From NCBI GenBank assembly GCA_944385265.1, contig CALWWO010000193.1, positions 1 through 6,476 on the forward strand: a stretch of 6,476 nucleotides of DNA, in the 5' to 3' direction. The notes beneath the pieces were generated by a model, which saw nothing but the letters and a program-made list of their open reading frames with translations, made no database searches and was not told the DNA's origin. Of the stretch, positions 1-5,306 are shown piece after piece. The position numbers and the translations under genes are program-made. This DNA comes from an uncultured Oscillospiraceae bacterium. Lineage in GTDB: Bacteria; Bacillota_A; Clostridia; Oscillospirales; Oscillospiraceae. The stretch's first letter is position 1; each line of letters begins with the position of its first letter.

Positions 1-169
1 TTCGTAATAACATAATCTCCTACGGTGTATGGGAGCCCTGTATCGTCAATGCGCTTATGACCACGAACTTTGATGGCATAAGGTTTTTCAATGAAGTCTA
101 GGAAAATGGAAACCTGTTCAGGAGTACAGTGATCTGATAACTGCCATTGCGTTCTCGTATACTTGCCAT
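1..169 (-). pseudogene. int: Tyrosine integrase, frame-disrupted and running off the window edge
   Basis: The minus strand has an ATG at 169 preceded by CGGAGG, 9 nt upstream. It encodes MASIRERNGSYQITV, the typical N-terminus of clostridial phage and ICE tyrosine integrases, then a divergent tail, with a TAG stop at 98-100 (23 aa in total). A second frame, open from 254 to base 1, gives CTPEQVSIFLDFIEKPYAIK (about 125-66), then GHKRIDDTGLPYTVGDYVIT up to the edge. I recognise that stretch as the start of the catalytic domain of the same integrase family, normally more than 100 residues after the N-terminus. The two parts therefore meet near 124-132 with most of the arm-binding and core-binding domains missing and the frame changed. 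An out-of-frame internal deletion is the simplest reading. An assembly error is possible, and the catalytic Arg/His/Tyr residues lie outside the window. The gene follows the excisionase, as in many integrative elements. Confidence 0.72.
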
Positions 170-210
170 AGTAATATGCCTCCGTTCTGGATGATTGAGT
201 AATAGATTGA

Positions 211-244
211 ATCCCCGCCCTGCGACACTTCACAGAGCGGGGAT
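211..244 (-). other. Stem-loop between excisionase and integrase
   Basis: A perfect 8-bp inverted repeat (ATCCCCGC at 211-218, GCGGGGAT at 237-244) encloses an 18-nt loop. It lies in the 85-nt gap between the excisionase-like stop and the integrase start. On the minus strand it is followed by TCAATCTATT rather than a T-run, so it is not a strong intrinsic terminator. It could damp readthrough into the integrase, protect the mRNA 3' end, or be incidental. Confidence 0.4.
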
Positions 245-254
245 GGTAAGGGGC

Positions 255-452
255 TTATCCTGTGGCTTCAGCTGATGTAGCATCCAGAAGCCGTAGTACT
301 CGCTCATAGGAAATCAAGGCTTTGCTACCTGAGTATATGGCAGGGAGAAGCCCTCGCTTTATCCACCTTCGAAGGGCACATTCGCTGACTTGGTAGCCCT
401 CTCCCACGAGCCTACGATGAATTTCACGAATTGTACCAACTTGACAGACCAT
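255..452 (-). CDS. Small helix-turn-helix protein, probable excisionase (recombination directionality factor)
   Basis: A 65-aa protein with a compact winged-helix pattern. A first helix at about residues 6-17 (GTIREIHRRLVG) is followed by a recognition segment at about 22-36 (VSECALRRWIKRGLL). A short turn-like wing at 37-47 (PAIYSGSKALI) and a last helix at 49-57 (YERVLRLLD) complete the fold. This layout matches the MerR/excisionase-type DNA-binding domains used by element Xis proteins, which bend attachment-site DNA and bias the integrase toward excision. Its place directly upstream of the integrase and downstream of a replication-type ATPase supports that role. GAGGAAAGGA lies about 10 nt before the ATG, and the gap to the preceding gene is 55 nt, so it is probably in the same operon. 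A plain transcriptional regulator is the main alternative. Confidence 0.72.
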   Translation of the reverse strand: MVCQVGTIREIHRRLVGEGYQVSECALRRWIKRGLLPAIYSGSKALISYERVLRLLDATSAEATG

Positions 453-507
453 AGAACATCATTCCTTTCCTCATTGCAGCCTAGATTTTCAACATAAGAA
501 TATGCGC

Positions 508-2139
508 TTAGTAGTGCTTTGCGCCGTTCCGCAGGGCGGCAAAAGGAAGCTCCAGATAACGCCGTCCCTGAATCCTTTTTGTCGCGAGCCGCATTTCTGA
601 GTGCTTTTTCAGTACTCCCTCTTGACAAAGCATTTTTGTCATTTCTTTGCTGGACAGCGAACCGAAATTTGCCTTTCCACGCAGATAAGTGAGCAAGGTT
701 TCTGTGCGGATACACAGGGCATCTTTTTCAACGATGCAATCCTCATCGTGATTCAATTTTTTTCGTGGCACTACATGGAACTCGTTGTTATGATAACCTT
801 GGAGGATGTACCAGCAAAGATTACCTTGGGGGGTGTAGTTTTGAACACGACTGACTTTTTTCGCTTGAGCGGACAGTAGACTTTCAAAGACTTGTTCAGC
901 TGCACGGATAGCGGACTGATAGTATGACTGGCTAATAATATCTGTCTCCAAAACAAACCGATAAAACAGTTCTGTACTCCAAAGCAGGAGCAATTTGGAG
1001 ATTTCCAGCCTAGCGTCGTCACAGCTTGTTAGGGAAGCAAGCTGGCGGCTAAGAACCTGTAGTTCGGAATCTATGTGCGGCAAAAGCCAAATCATCCAGG
1101 CCCGGAATGCTTTAGCAGCCGCCATTCGAGCTGTTGGCAAGCCGCCGCGCATTGGTTCGGTTAGTTGTACTTCAATGATGCGGGTTAAATCAGAAGCTGC
1201 GGTCAGGGGGACTTCGCCCGTAAAAGCGACACCACTTTGACAGTCATAGGCGCTACTAGATGCACGTGGGGCTGCGGTTCGCCGGATACTGCCATTCGTA
1301 GCAAACCGCAGAACCTCTGCCATAAGCTTTTGCCGTTCTCGTTGAACCGCTGGGTTGCTGCCTCTTGCCAAGTCATCAACCAGTATTACCTGACCCCGGT
1401 ACTTGCTGATCTCTTTAATCACGCCTTTAGCGGTTGAATTAGCGTCCAGCTTACCACAAAGCCTAGGTGGAACATTGTCCATCACGTCATACAGCAGACA
1501 ATAGCGGGAAACTAACATGGTCTTACCAAAGCCCTGCTGTCCCACGATATATAAGGCAGGAAAGGTTGTCAGTCCAAGAGCGGCAACCTGAGGACGCATG
1601 GAACAGAGCAGCGAATACGAAAATGTAGGCCAGATGATGGGTGGATTATGTTCGATTTCTCGCAGCAGCATTATAATTGCTGATTGCTCATTCTCGGGCC
1701 CATCCCTTGCCAGGTGGATAGAGGAAATTTCCGGGTGGACTGTGATGACATGATTGCTTCTGTTACCTAATATCTCGTCCCCAGCCACAAATATCCACGT
1801 ACCATCGTACAGCTGATTTAGGCCAAAGTCACGGCAAAATAAACCTTGGTCTTTTGATGCGGTTGCAATGTAGAGGATATGAGTATCGACCGAGCCATAT
1901 CTGCCAGCGTTTAGGATCCGGCAGGTTGGAATAGCATTGAGGATCTGTGAAGAGATAGATTGACGAGTGTCTACAATCAGGTCGCGCGTACAGTCGGGAG
2001 CCGCAATACGCAGATCGATGGCTTCTAACTGGGTGCAAGAGCTGATATCGTATAGCGGCCTTGCGTGGATGATGTCAAAATTGGTGAGCAAGCATCCTCC
2101 TGATTGTAGCCCTCTCTGCGGTAAGGAGAGATTAGACAT
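508..2139 (-). CDS. P-loop ATPase with C-terminal winged helix, DUF927-like replication protein
   Basis: A 543-aa protein counted from the ATG at 2139. Walker A is GQQGFGKT (residues 200-207) and Walker B is QVILVDD (250-256). A possible sensor segment, VAFTGE (304-309), and an arginine-finger-like SDLTR (316-320) follow, giving an AAA+/helicase-type core. The N-terminal 190 residues, with GTWIFVAGDEILG (113-125), resemble the region preceding the ATPase in DUF927 and primase-associated proteins of mobile elements. The C-terminus (about 480-530) looks like a winged helix, with SSKEMTKMLCQEGVLKK and a later GRRYLELP strand. The likely role is initiation or unwinding during replication of the element, by analogy with helicase genes beside xis and int in satellites and ICEs. 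No archaeo-eukaryotic primase motif is evident. A GTG at 2151 is in frame, but GGAGGTGA overlaps it and is spaced correctly for the ATG at 2139. That start overlaps the upstream stop by 8 nt (ATGTCTAA), suggesting translational coupling. Confidence 0.68.
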   Translation of the reverse strand: MSNLSLPQRGLQSGGCLLTNFDIIHARPLYDISSCTQLEAIDLRIAAPDCTRDLIVDTRQSISSQILNAIPTCRILNAGRYGSVDTHILYIATASKDQGLFCRDFGLNQLYDGTWIFVAGDEILGNRSNHVITVHPEISSIHLARDGPENEQSAIIMLLREIEHNPPIIWPTFSYSLLCSMRPQVAALGLTTFPALYIVGQQGFGKTMLVSRYCLLYDVMDNVPPRLCGKLDANSTAKGVIKEISKYRGQVILVDDLARGSNPAVQRERQKLMAEVLRFATNGSIRRTAAPRASSSAYDCQSGVAFTGEVPLTAASDLTRIIEVQLTEPMRGGLPTARMAAAKAFRAWMIWLLPHIDSELQVLSRQLASLTSCDDARLEISKLLLLWSTELFYRFVLETDIISQSYYQSAIRAAEQVFESLLSAQAKKVSRVQNYTPQGNLCWYILQGYHNNEFHVVPRKKLNHDEDCIVEKDALCIRTETLLTYLRGKANFGSLSSKEMTKMLCQEGVLKKHSEMRLATKRIQGRRYLELPFAALRNGAKHY

Positions 2140-2389
2140 TTGAATCGTCACCTCCGGTGTAGAAGGATTCGGGCAGGCTGCCGTGGTTTTGTAGGAGCAG
2201 CTTTGTGAACTTTAGTTTGATCTCTGCCTTGCAACGTTTTCTATGTTCTTTAGCAAGCTTTTTCTGATACTTTAACTTGTATTTCATTTTCTTCAGTTTT
2301 CGTTTCAGTTTTTTTGAACTTCCCTTTTTCGAGCCGCACTTTTTGCCCGTCCCTACACAGATGGGGAATTCACCATTTAGTTCTGCCAT
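2132..2389 (-). CDS. Small lysine-rich basic protein, function unknown
   Basis: An 85-aa protein starting MAELNGEFPICVGTG, the first gene of the minus-strand operon. The start at 2389 is chosen because GAAGGAGG sits 8 nt upstream. An in-frame ATG further up (2449) lies beyond the proposed -10 element and would add a meaningless hydrophobic extension. Residues 16-63 hold about 24 Lys or Arg, with recurring KxK spacing and hydrophobic residues (L28, L32, M35, L39) that suggest a long basic helix or coiled coil. The tail (70-85) is Gly/Asp-rich and acidic. No domain is recognised. Charge and position suggest nucleic-acid binding, perhaps assisting the downstream ATPase, but this is inference. 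The stop overlaps the ATPase start by 8 nt. Low complexity could hide its homologues in searches. Confidence 0.7.
   Translation of the reverse strand: MAELNGEFPICVGTGKKCGSKKGSSKKLKRKLKKMKYKLKYQKKLAKEHRKRCKAEIKLKFTKLLLQNHGSLPESFYTGGDDSNV
2148..2155 (-). promoter_or_regulatory. Shine-Dalgarno GGAGGTGA that decides the ATPase start
   Basis: GGAGGTGA is an eight-base match to the 16S rRNA anti-Shine-Dalgarno sequence. It ends 8 nt before the ATG at 2139 and physically overlaps the alternative GTG at 2149-2151, which argues for the ATG. It lies inside the last codons of the lysine-rich gene. Confidence 0.7.
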
Positions 2390-2414
2390 AAAATCGCCTC
2401 CTTCAAAATATGAT

Positions 2415-2443
2415 ATTATAATATTACACAGAATTCTGATCAA
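2415..2443 (-). promoter_or_regulatory. Minus-strand promoter for the basic protein-ATPase-xis-int operon
   Basis: Reading the minus strand, TTGATC (2443-2438) is a -35 box and TATAAT (2420-2415) a consensus -10, with a 17-bp spacer. Transcription would start near 2408, about 20 nt before the start codon at 2389, giving a very short leader that contains the GAAGGAGG site. The spacer contains a palindrome, CAGAATTCTG (2429-2438). Confidence 0.75.
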
Positions 2444-2522
2444 AATCAAGACGTGGGACTACACAAAAATCTGAGTAAATAAGAGGACGAATTTATGAAA
2501 ATTTACTTTACTTTCTGTGCAA
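2424..2522. promoter_or_regulatory. Candidate operator motif TTCTGTGYAA, three copies across the divergent promoters
   Basis: TTCTGTGTAA lies on the minus strand at 2433-2424, inside the spacer of the leftward promoter. TTCTGTGCAA lies on the plus strand at 2513-2522, immediately after the -35 box of the rightward promoter. A weaker copy, TTTTGTGTAG, lies on the minus strand at 2468-2459 between them. A 9-of-10 match placed in both spacers is what a repressor controlling both directions would use, and the Cro/C1-type protein encoded at 2590-2862 is the obvious candidate. The match was found by eye and has no statistical test behind it. Confidence 0.42.
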
Positions 2523-2536
2523 ATGTGTGATATGAT
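2507..2536 (+). promoter_or_regulatory. Plus-strand extended -10 promoter for the Cro/C1-type regulator
   Basis: TTTACT (2507-2512) is a plausible -35 box and TATGAT (2531-2536) a -10 box, with an 18-bp spacer. TG at 2528-2529 forms an extended -10 (TGATATGAT), which would compensate for the imperfect -35. Transcription would begin near 2543, about 47 nt before the ATG at 2590. Confidence 0.65.
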
Positions 2537-2589
2537 ATGCCCTGAAAGAAATAATTTTTAAGGATATTATCGAGAGAGGACAGAAAGAA

Positions 2590-2862
2590 ATGCCAATCGC
2601 ATATAAGAAAAATATTCTGGAAGAGCTGAAGAAACATGGCTACAATACAAATAGGCTTCGCAAAGAGAAATTGTTGGCAGAAGGTGTGATTCAATCTTTA
2701 CGTGAGGGAAAGGCAATCTCATTGCAAAATATTGGTAAGATTTGCGATTTACTAAAATGTGAACCGGGTGATATTTTAGTGATGGTAGACGAAGAAGGCC
2801 GCGATGCAGAGGGTTTTTTCCACTTGAACCATAGACAGGGTATAAGGAAGGATAAGGAGTAG
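2590..2862 (+). CDS. Cro/C1-type helix-turn-helix transcriptional regulator
   Basis: A 90-aa protein whose residues 9-64 follow the small Cro/C1 (XRE, HTH_26-like) fold. ILEELKKHGYNTNRL is helix 1 and KLLAEGVIQSLREGK is the turn and recognition region. ISLQNIGKICDLLKCEPGDIL is the characteristic closing motif. The C-terminal 25 residues are charged and no dimerisation or protease domain is present, so it is not a LexA-like self-cleaving repressor. AGAGGA lies 9 nt before the ATG. It is the only supported plus-strand gene here and faces the replication-xis-int operon. This is the usual layout for an immunity-type repressor that holds an element silent and controls its own promoter. How it would be induced cannot be told, and no antirepressor is seen. 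Confidence 0.85.
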   Translation: MPIAYKKNILEELKKHGYNTNRLRKEKLLAEGVIQSLREGKAISLQNIGKICDLLKCEPGDILVMVDEEGRDAEGFFHLNHRQGIRKDKE

Positions 2863-2991
2863 TCCTTTACAGAAATATTAAAAACAGTAAAGATTAGTTA
2901 TCGCTGCGAAAATGTGGGAAACGTGGGAATTTTCCACGTTTCCCACATTTTCATGCCCTTAAGCGCCTATATAATATCGCCTTATGATATC
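2863..2991. other. Non-coding junction between AT-richer and GC-richer modules
   Basis: This stretch separates the convergent ends of the regulator gene and the 257-aa gene. It begins AT-rich, carries a large inverted repeat in the middle, and ends with TATATAATATC and GATATC-type sequence before the GC-rich coding region. I see no gene, tRNA or clear attachment-site duplication. It marks the change in base composition between the two halves of the window. Confidence 0.5.
2908..2952. terminator. Perfect 19-bp inverted repeat, possible bidirectional terminator
   Basis: The arms GAAAATGTGGGAAACGTGG (2908-2926) and their exact complement (2934-2952) flank the 7-nt loop GAATTTT. Each arm also holds a near-tandem unit, GTGGGAAAC then GTGGGAA on the left. 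Placement between two convergent genes fits a bidirectional terminator. However, the outer bases give only ATTTTC or AATTTTC-like tails rather than a long T-run. A protein-binding palindrome, replication origin or conserved small mobile repeat is also possible. Confidence 0.55.
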
Positions 2992-3765
2992 TTAGCCCGC
3001 CTCAGCCAGCTCCGGCACCAGCTGGGCAGCATTTACGATTTCCATAAACTGCTGGCCGAATGCTTTCGCCTGGGCCGCTTCCTCCGGACTGAGCATCCCC
3101 ACCGCCTCGAAGCTGAACAGCGCGTAGGGCTTGCCCTGCTTGCTGGTGGCCCTCTCCAGCGTGATCTTCGTGATCACACTGCTGATTGGCGTCAGAGTAC
3201 TGAGCAGCCGGGTGGAGTATTTCAGGAACCGGGGTTTGCTTGTCACGGGGACCCTCACTAACAGCGGAATGATACTATTGGGCCGCAGCAGGAAGAGGAG
3301 CACCGATTCCTTGCAGGCTTTGGCATTGCTGTCTCCGTCCTTGGAACCGAAATCGTTGTAGGGACAGTGGGCGCAGGCTTTCCCGTCCTCGGAAATGAAG
3401 CTGTTCTGGCTCATACAGGCGGGCGGCGTACCCTCCACGGGGTCAGGGGAGTCCCAATAGGCCCTAGGGGTGGTGTAGTCCAGGACAATGCCTGTCAGTT
3501 CCTTTGCTGCCTCATTCCCGCTCAGCCCCGGCACCTCAAACACTGTGGAGCCGCCGGATGGCGATTTCACGATGTCGAACAGGTCCAGGGTCAGCGGCTG
3601 GCTCTTTAAGTTGGTCCGGATAATGTCAAGGGTATTGCCACCAAGAGCCAGATAGGTGGATTTTACCGGAGCCAGCGATGTGCCAAGAGCAGCGGCGGCT
3701 ACAGTAGGCTGCTGCATCTCCTGCATCTTATTGTTCATGCGGGATCTGAGTTTCTCGTTATCCAT
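2992..3765 (-). CDS. Four-cysteine phage/ICE protein beside YqaJ, candidate ssDNA-binding or annealing partner
   Basis: A 257-aa protein starting MDNEKLRSRMNNKMQEM, with GAGGAGG 6 nt before the ATG. A cysteine cluster, C117-x13-C131-x2-C134-x16-C151, includes CAHCPYNDFGS and KACKE and could bind zinc. After it comes a strand-rich region, VLLFLLRPNSIIPLLVRVP (155-173), and then residues 178-222 with KPRFLKYSTRLLS and ALFSFEAVG. This order (CxxCP-N-x-F/W-G, KxC, then paired strands) is familiar to me from uncharacterised phage and ICE recombination operons, but I cannot name a family with certainty. It is the last gene of the operon, 18 nt after YqaJ. RecT-like annealing proteins commonly accompany YqaJ nucleases, so an ssDNA-binding or annealing role is inferred from position. 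No RecT motif is recognised. Confidence 0.62.
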   Translation of the reverse strand: MDNEKLRSRMNNKMQEMQQPTVAAAALGTSLAPVKSTYLALGGNTLDIIRTNLKSQPLTLDLFDIVKSPSGGSTVFEVPGLSGNEAAKELTGIVLDYTTPRAYWDSPDPVEGTPPACMSQNSFISEDGKACAHCPYNDFGSKDGDSNAKACKESVLLFLLRPNSIIPLLVRVPVTSKPRFLKYSTRLLSTLTPISSVITKITLERATSKQGKPYALFSFEAVGMLSPEEAAQAKAFGQQFMEIVNAAQLVPELAEAG

Positions 3766-3783
3766 ATGGAACCTCCTCGTAAA

Positions 3784-4725
3784 TCAGTTTGCGTCTTTAA
3801 TGGTGAAGCGGCGGTACGATGTCCTACTGGTGTACTTCTGGTAAAGAACGGGGTGTTCGGCCTTCAAGGTCTTGCTGTCAAGACGCTCCTGGGTCACGTT
3901 TTTCCATGTAACAACTCTGCTGCCTGCAACACCGACCTCATTGCTGCCTATCATCTCTTTCAACAGGTTTTCAGCCCGCTGTTTCTTCTCTGTGACGATC
4001 TCCAATTCTTCACAGGCTTCATCGTACTGCGCCAGTAAATCAGCGGCGGTATTAGGCAAAGTAATATGGGACGAAGGCGTGCCGCAAGGGAATCGTTCGG
4101 CAAGGAACTGTTTCGATGCGTCCGAGCCATCCAGTGGCGGAGGGGTACGATCCTGCACATGGTTCCAGAAAGCCGACTCCAATTCAATAAGTATGGAGAT
4201 CAATTCCTCGTCCCGCTCAATAAACTTCCAGCGGAAGGTGTTCCCGCCAATCAGTACAGCGATATAGGCTCCCTGGTATCCGGTGACGGCCATGTAATGC
4301 TGCACCTGGAGCATATATTCGTCTGGAATAGCGCCCTCCCACTCCCCAGCTTTGTATGTGGAAGCGGTTTTAGCCTCGAAGATACAGGCGCCAACGCCGG
4401 GGACCTCACAGACGCCATCCAGGTTCGCCAGCATGAAGGGGTGTTCCTCGCTCTGGAGGATCACTGCGGGTTTCGTGACTTTGATCCCGGTGCGCTTGGT
4501 AAACTCGTCCCGGACGATGGTCTCTAACTGCGTCCCCCAGTAGGCAGCTTCTCCAGCCTCCTGCGGGGGGAGCTGTCCGGTTTTCTCCATCCACAGCTCT
4601 ACGGGCGACTTGTACTTACTGACGCCGCATACCACCGAAGCGTCCGAGCCGCCGATCCCCAGCTTGCGATGTTCCAGCCAGTCCTCATAGGACATGTGTT
4701 CAGTTGACGCTAATATGACAGCCAT
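3784..4725 (-). CDS. YqaJ-family phage-type exonuclease (viral recombinase)
   Basis: A 313-aa protein with the lambda-exonuclease/YqaJ core. The signature GIGGSDA (23-29) is followed by the PD-(D/E)XK residues: E68 in WGTQLE, D103 in ANLDG, E117 and K119 in FEAK, and Q142 in YMLQVQHYM. These nucleases resect double-stranded DNA ends in the cytoplasm, giving 3' single strands for an annealing protein, during phage or ICE recombination. Residues 230-262 form a likely coiled coil. The tail (264-313) ends SRTSYRRFTIKDAN, a strand pattern often seen at the end of such proteins. All expected catalytic residues are present, so it should be active. GAGAGG lies 9 nt before the ATG. The gene begins 15 nt after the sigma-like gene and ends 18 nt before the four-cysteine gene, so the three are almost certainly cotranscribed. 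Confidence 0.9.
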   Translation of the reverse strand: MAVILASTEHMSYEDWLEHRKLGIGGSDASVVCGVSKYKSPVELWMEKTGQLPPQEAGEAAYWGTQLETIVRDEFTKRTGIKVTKPAVILQSEEHPFMLANLDGVCEVPGVGACIFEAKTASTYKAGEWEGAIPDEYMLQVQHYMAVTGYQGAYIAVLIGGNTFRWKFIERDEELISILIELESAFWNHVQDRTPPPLDGSDASKQFLAERFPCGTPSSHITLPNTAADLLAQYDEACEELEIVTEKKQRAENLLKEMIGSNEVGVAGSRVVTWKNVTQERLDSKTLKAEHPVLYQKYTSRTSYRRFTIKDAN

Positions 4726-4740
4726 TTTTATTTTCCTCTC

Positions 4741-5091
4741 TTATGCGGTGGCAAAGGCGCAGTTATCTTCGCCGAGCGTATCCACCGGCAGGATATTGCA
4801 CCAGCGGAAATCAGCGGGCGCATCAACGATACCTGTCAGTTTTCGGGGAGCCTTACAGTTTAGCAGCTCATACTTGAGCTGCGCGTAAATGTGGGCCTGG
4901 AGAGCCCCTTTTTCCAGGTCGAAATTTTCCACGCAATGGATCAGCCGAACCGCCAAGTCTTGGTACACGTCATCATAGTCTAGGTGTGCCGCCAGCATCA
5001 GTGCCCAGTTACGACGGATCACTTTGCCGATCATGGGGGGATTTTCTTCCACAATGCGGTTACGTTCCGCAATCGAATTATTATTTTTCAT
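4741..5091 (-). CDS. Small protein resembling sigma-70 region 2 only
   Basis: A 116-aa protein starting MKNNNSIAERNRIVEE. The ATG at 5091 is preferred over one at 5133 because AGGAGGAGGAAAGGA lies just upstream of it. Residues 20-78 read like sigma-70 region 2.1-2.2: IGKVIRRNWALMLAAH, then DYDDVYQDLAVRLIHCVENFD and KGALQAHIYAQLKYELLN. They match the family pattern in which a D(D/L)xQ helix binds the polymerase clamp. There is no region 4 or promoter -35 recognition helix; the remaining 36 residues are irregular. It may be a phage or ICE sigma-like regulator, a polymerase-binding protein, or a degenerate sigma factor. A full sigma factor is excluded by length. It sits 15 nt upstream of YqaJ and so belongs to the recombination operon. 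Confidence 0.6.
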   Translation of the reverse strand: MKNNNSIAERNRIVEENPPMIGKVIRRNWALMLAAHLDYDDVYQDLAVRLIHCVENFDLEKGALQAHIYAQLKYELLNCKAPRKLTGIVDAPADFRWCNILPVDTLGEDNCAFATA

Positions 5092-5231
5092 GTCGATTTC
5101 CTTTCCTCCTCCTTTGGCATCCAGAAGGGACAACAGTTATGCTTCCGGTCCTCCGCAAATATAGCGCTTATTTGATCCGAAGAATTGTACTGCGGATTCC
5201 GACAGTGCTGCCGAGGTTTCCCAATGGGCAG
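5088..5231 (-). CDS. Possible 47-aa Cys-containing small protein with a CTG start
   Basis: An open frame ends TGA at 5088-5090, overlapping the sigma-like ATG by ATGA, a common sign of translational coupling. It lacks ATG, GTG or TTG in a suitable position. The best start is CTG at 5229-5231, with GGAGG 5 nt upstream. The predicted protein begins MPIGKPRQHCRNPQYN and has C10 and a CCPFW motif (33-37), so a small metal-binding protein is conceivable. No homology is recognised. The rare start and short length make this tentative, and it may be a degraded gene. Confidence 0.28.
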   Translation of the reverse strand: MPIGKPRQHCRNPQYNSSDQISAIFAEDRKHNCCPFWMPKEEERKST

Positions 5232-5249
5232 AACTTCCTCCAGAATGCG

Positions 5250-5287
5250 GAAAAGGGCTGGGAGGACACAGTGCCCCAGCCCTTTTC
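5250..5287 (-). terminator. Terminator-like hairpin downstream of the DUF932 gene
   Basis: The arms GAAAAGGGCTGGG (5250-5262) and CCCAGCCCTTTTC (5275-5287) are perfectly complementary over 13 bp, with a 12-nt loop. On the minus strand the GC-rich stem ends in TTTT, starting 20 nt after the DUF932 stop. The T-run is short and interrupted by CC, so termination may be partial. The genes downstream face the same way, and no convincing promoter is seen between the hairpin and 5091. Confidence 0.65.
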
Positions 5288-5306
5288 TCGAAATGATCGC
5301 AACTCA

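Noticed and set aside
359..715. A 118-codon minus-strand frame overlapping the ATPase end and the excisionase
   Set aside because: It runs through two supported genes in another frame, with unstructured Arg/Ser/Ala-rich translation.
2390..2449. N-terminal extension of the lysine-rich protein to an ATG at 2449
   Set aside because: That ATG precedes the proposed -35 and -10 boxes, while GAAGGAGG correctly serves the ATG at 2389.
2590..2862. Antitoxin of a toxin-antitoxin pair
   Set aside because: No toxin gene adjoins it on the same strand. The divergent operon and Cro/C1 fold fit an element repressor better.
2930..2938. DnaA-box-like TTTTCCACG inside the palindrome
   Set aside because: It is a single copy with a mismatch to TTWTNCACA, it is dictated by the palindrome, and no cluster of boxes is nearby.
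4066..4527. A 153-codon plus-strand open frame within YqaJ
   Set aside because: It is antisense to YqaJ, whose catalytic motifs are intact, and has no RBS or family resemblance.
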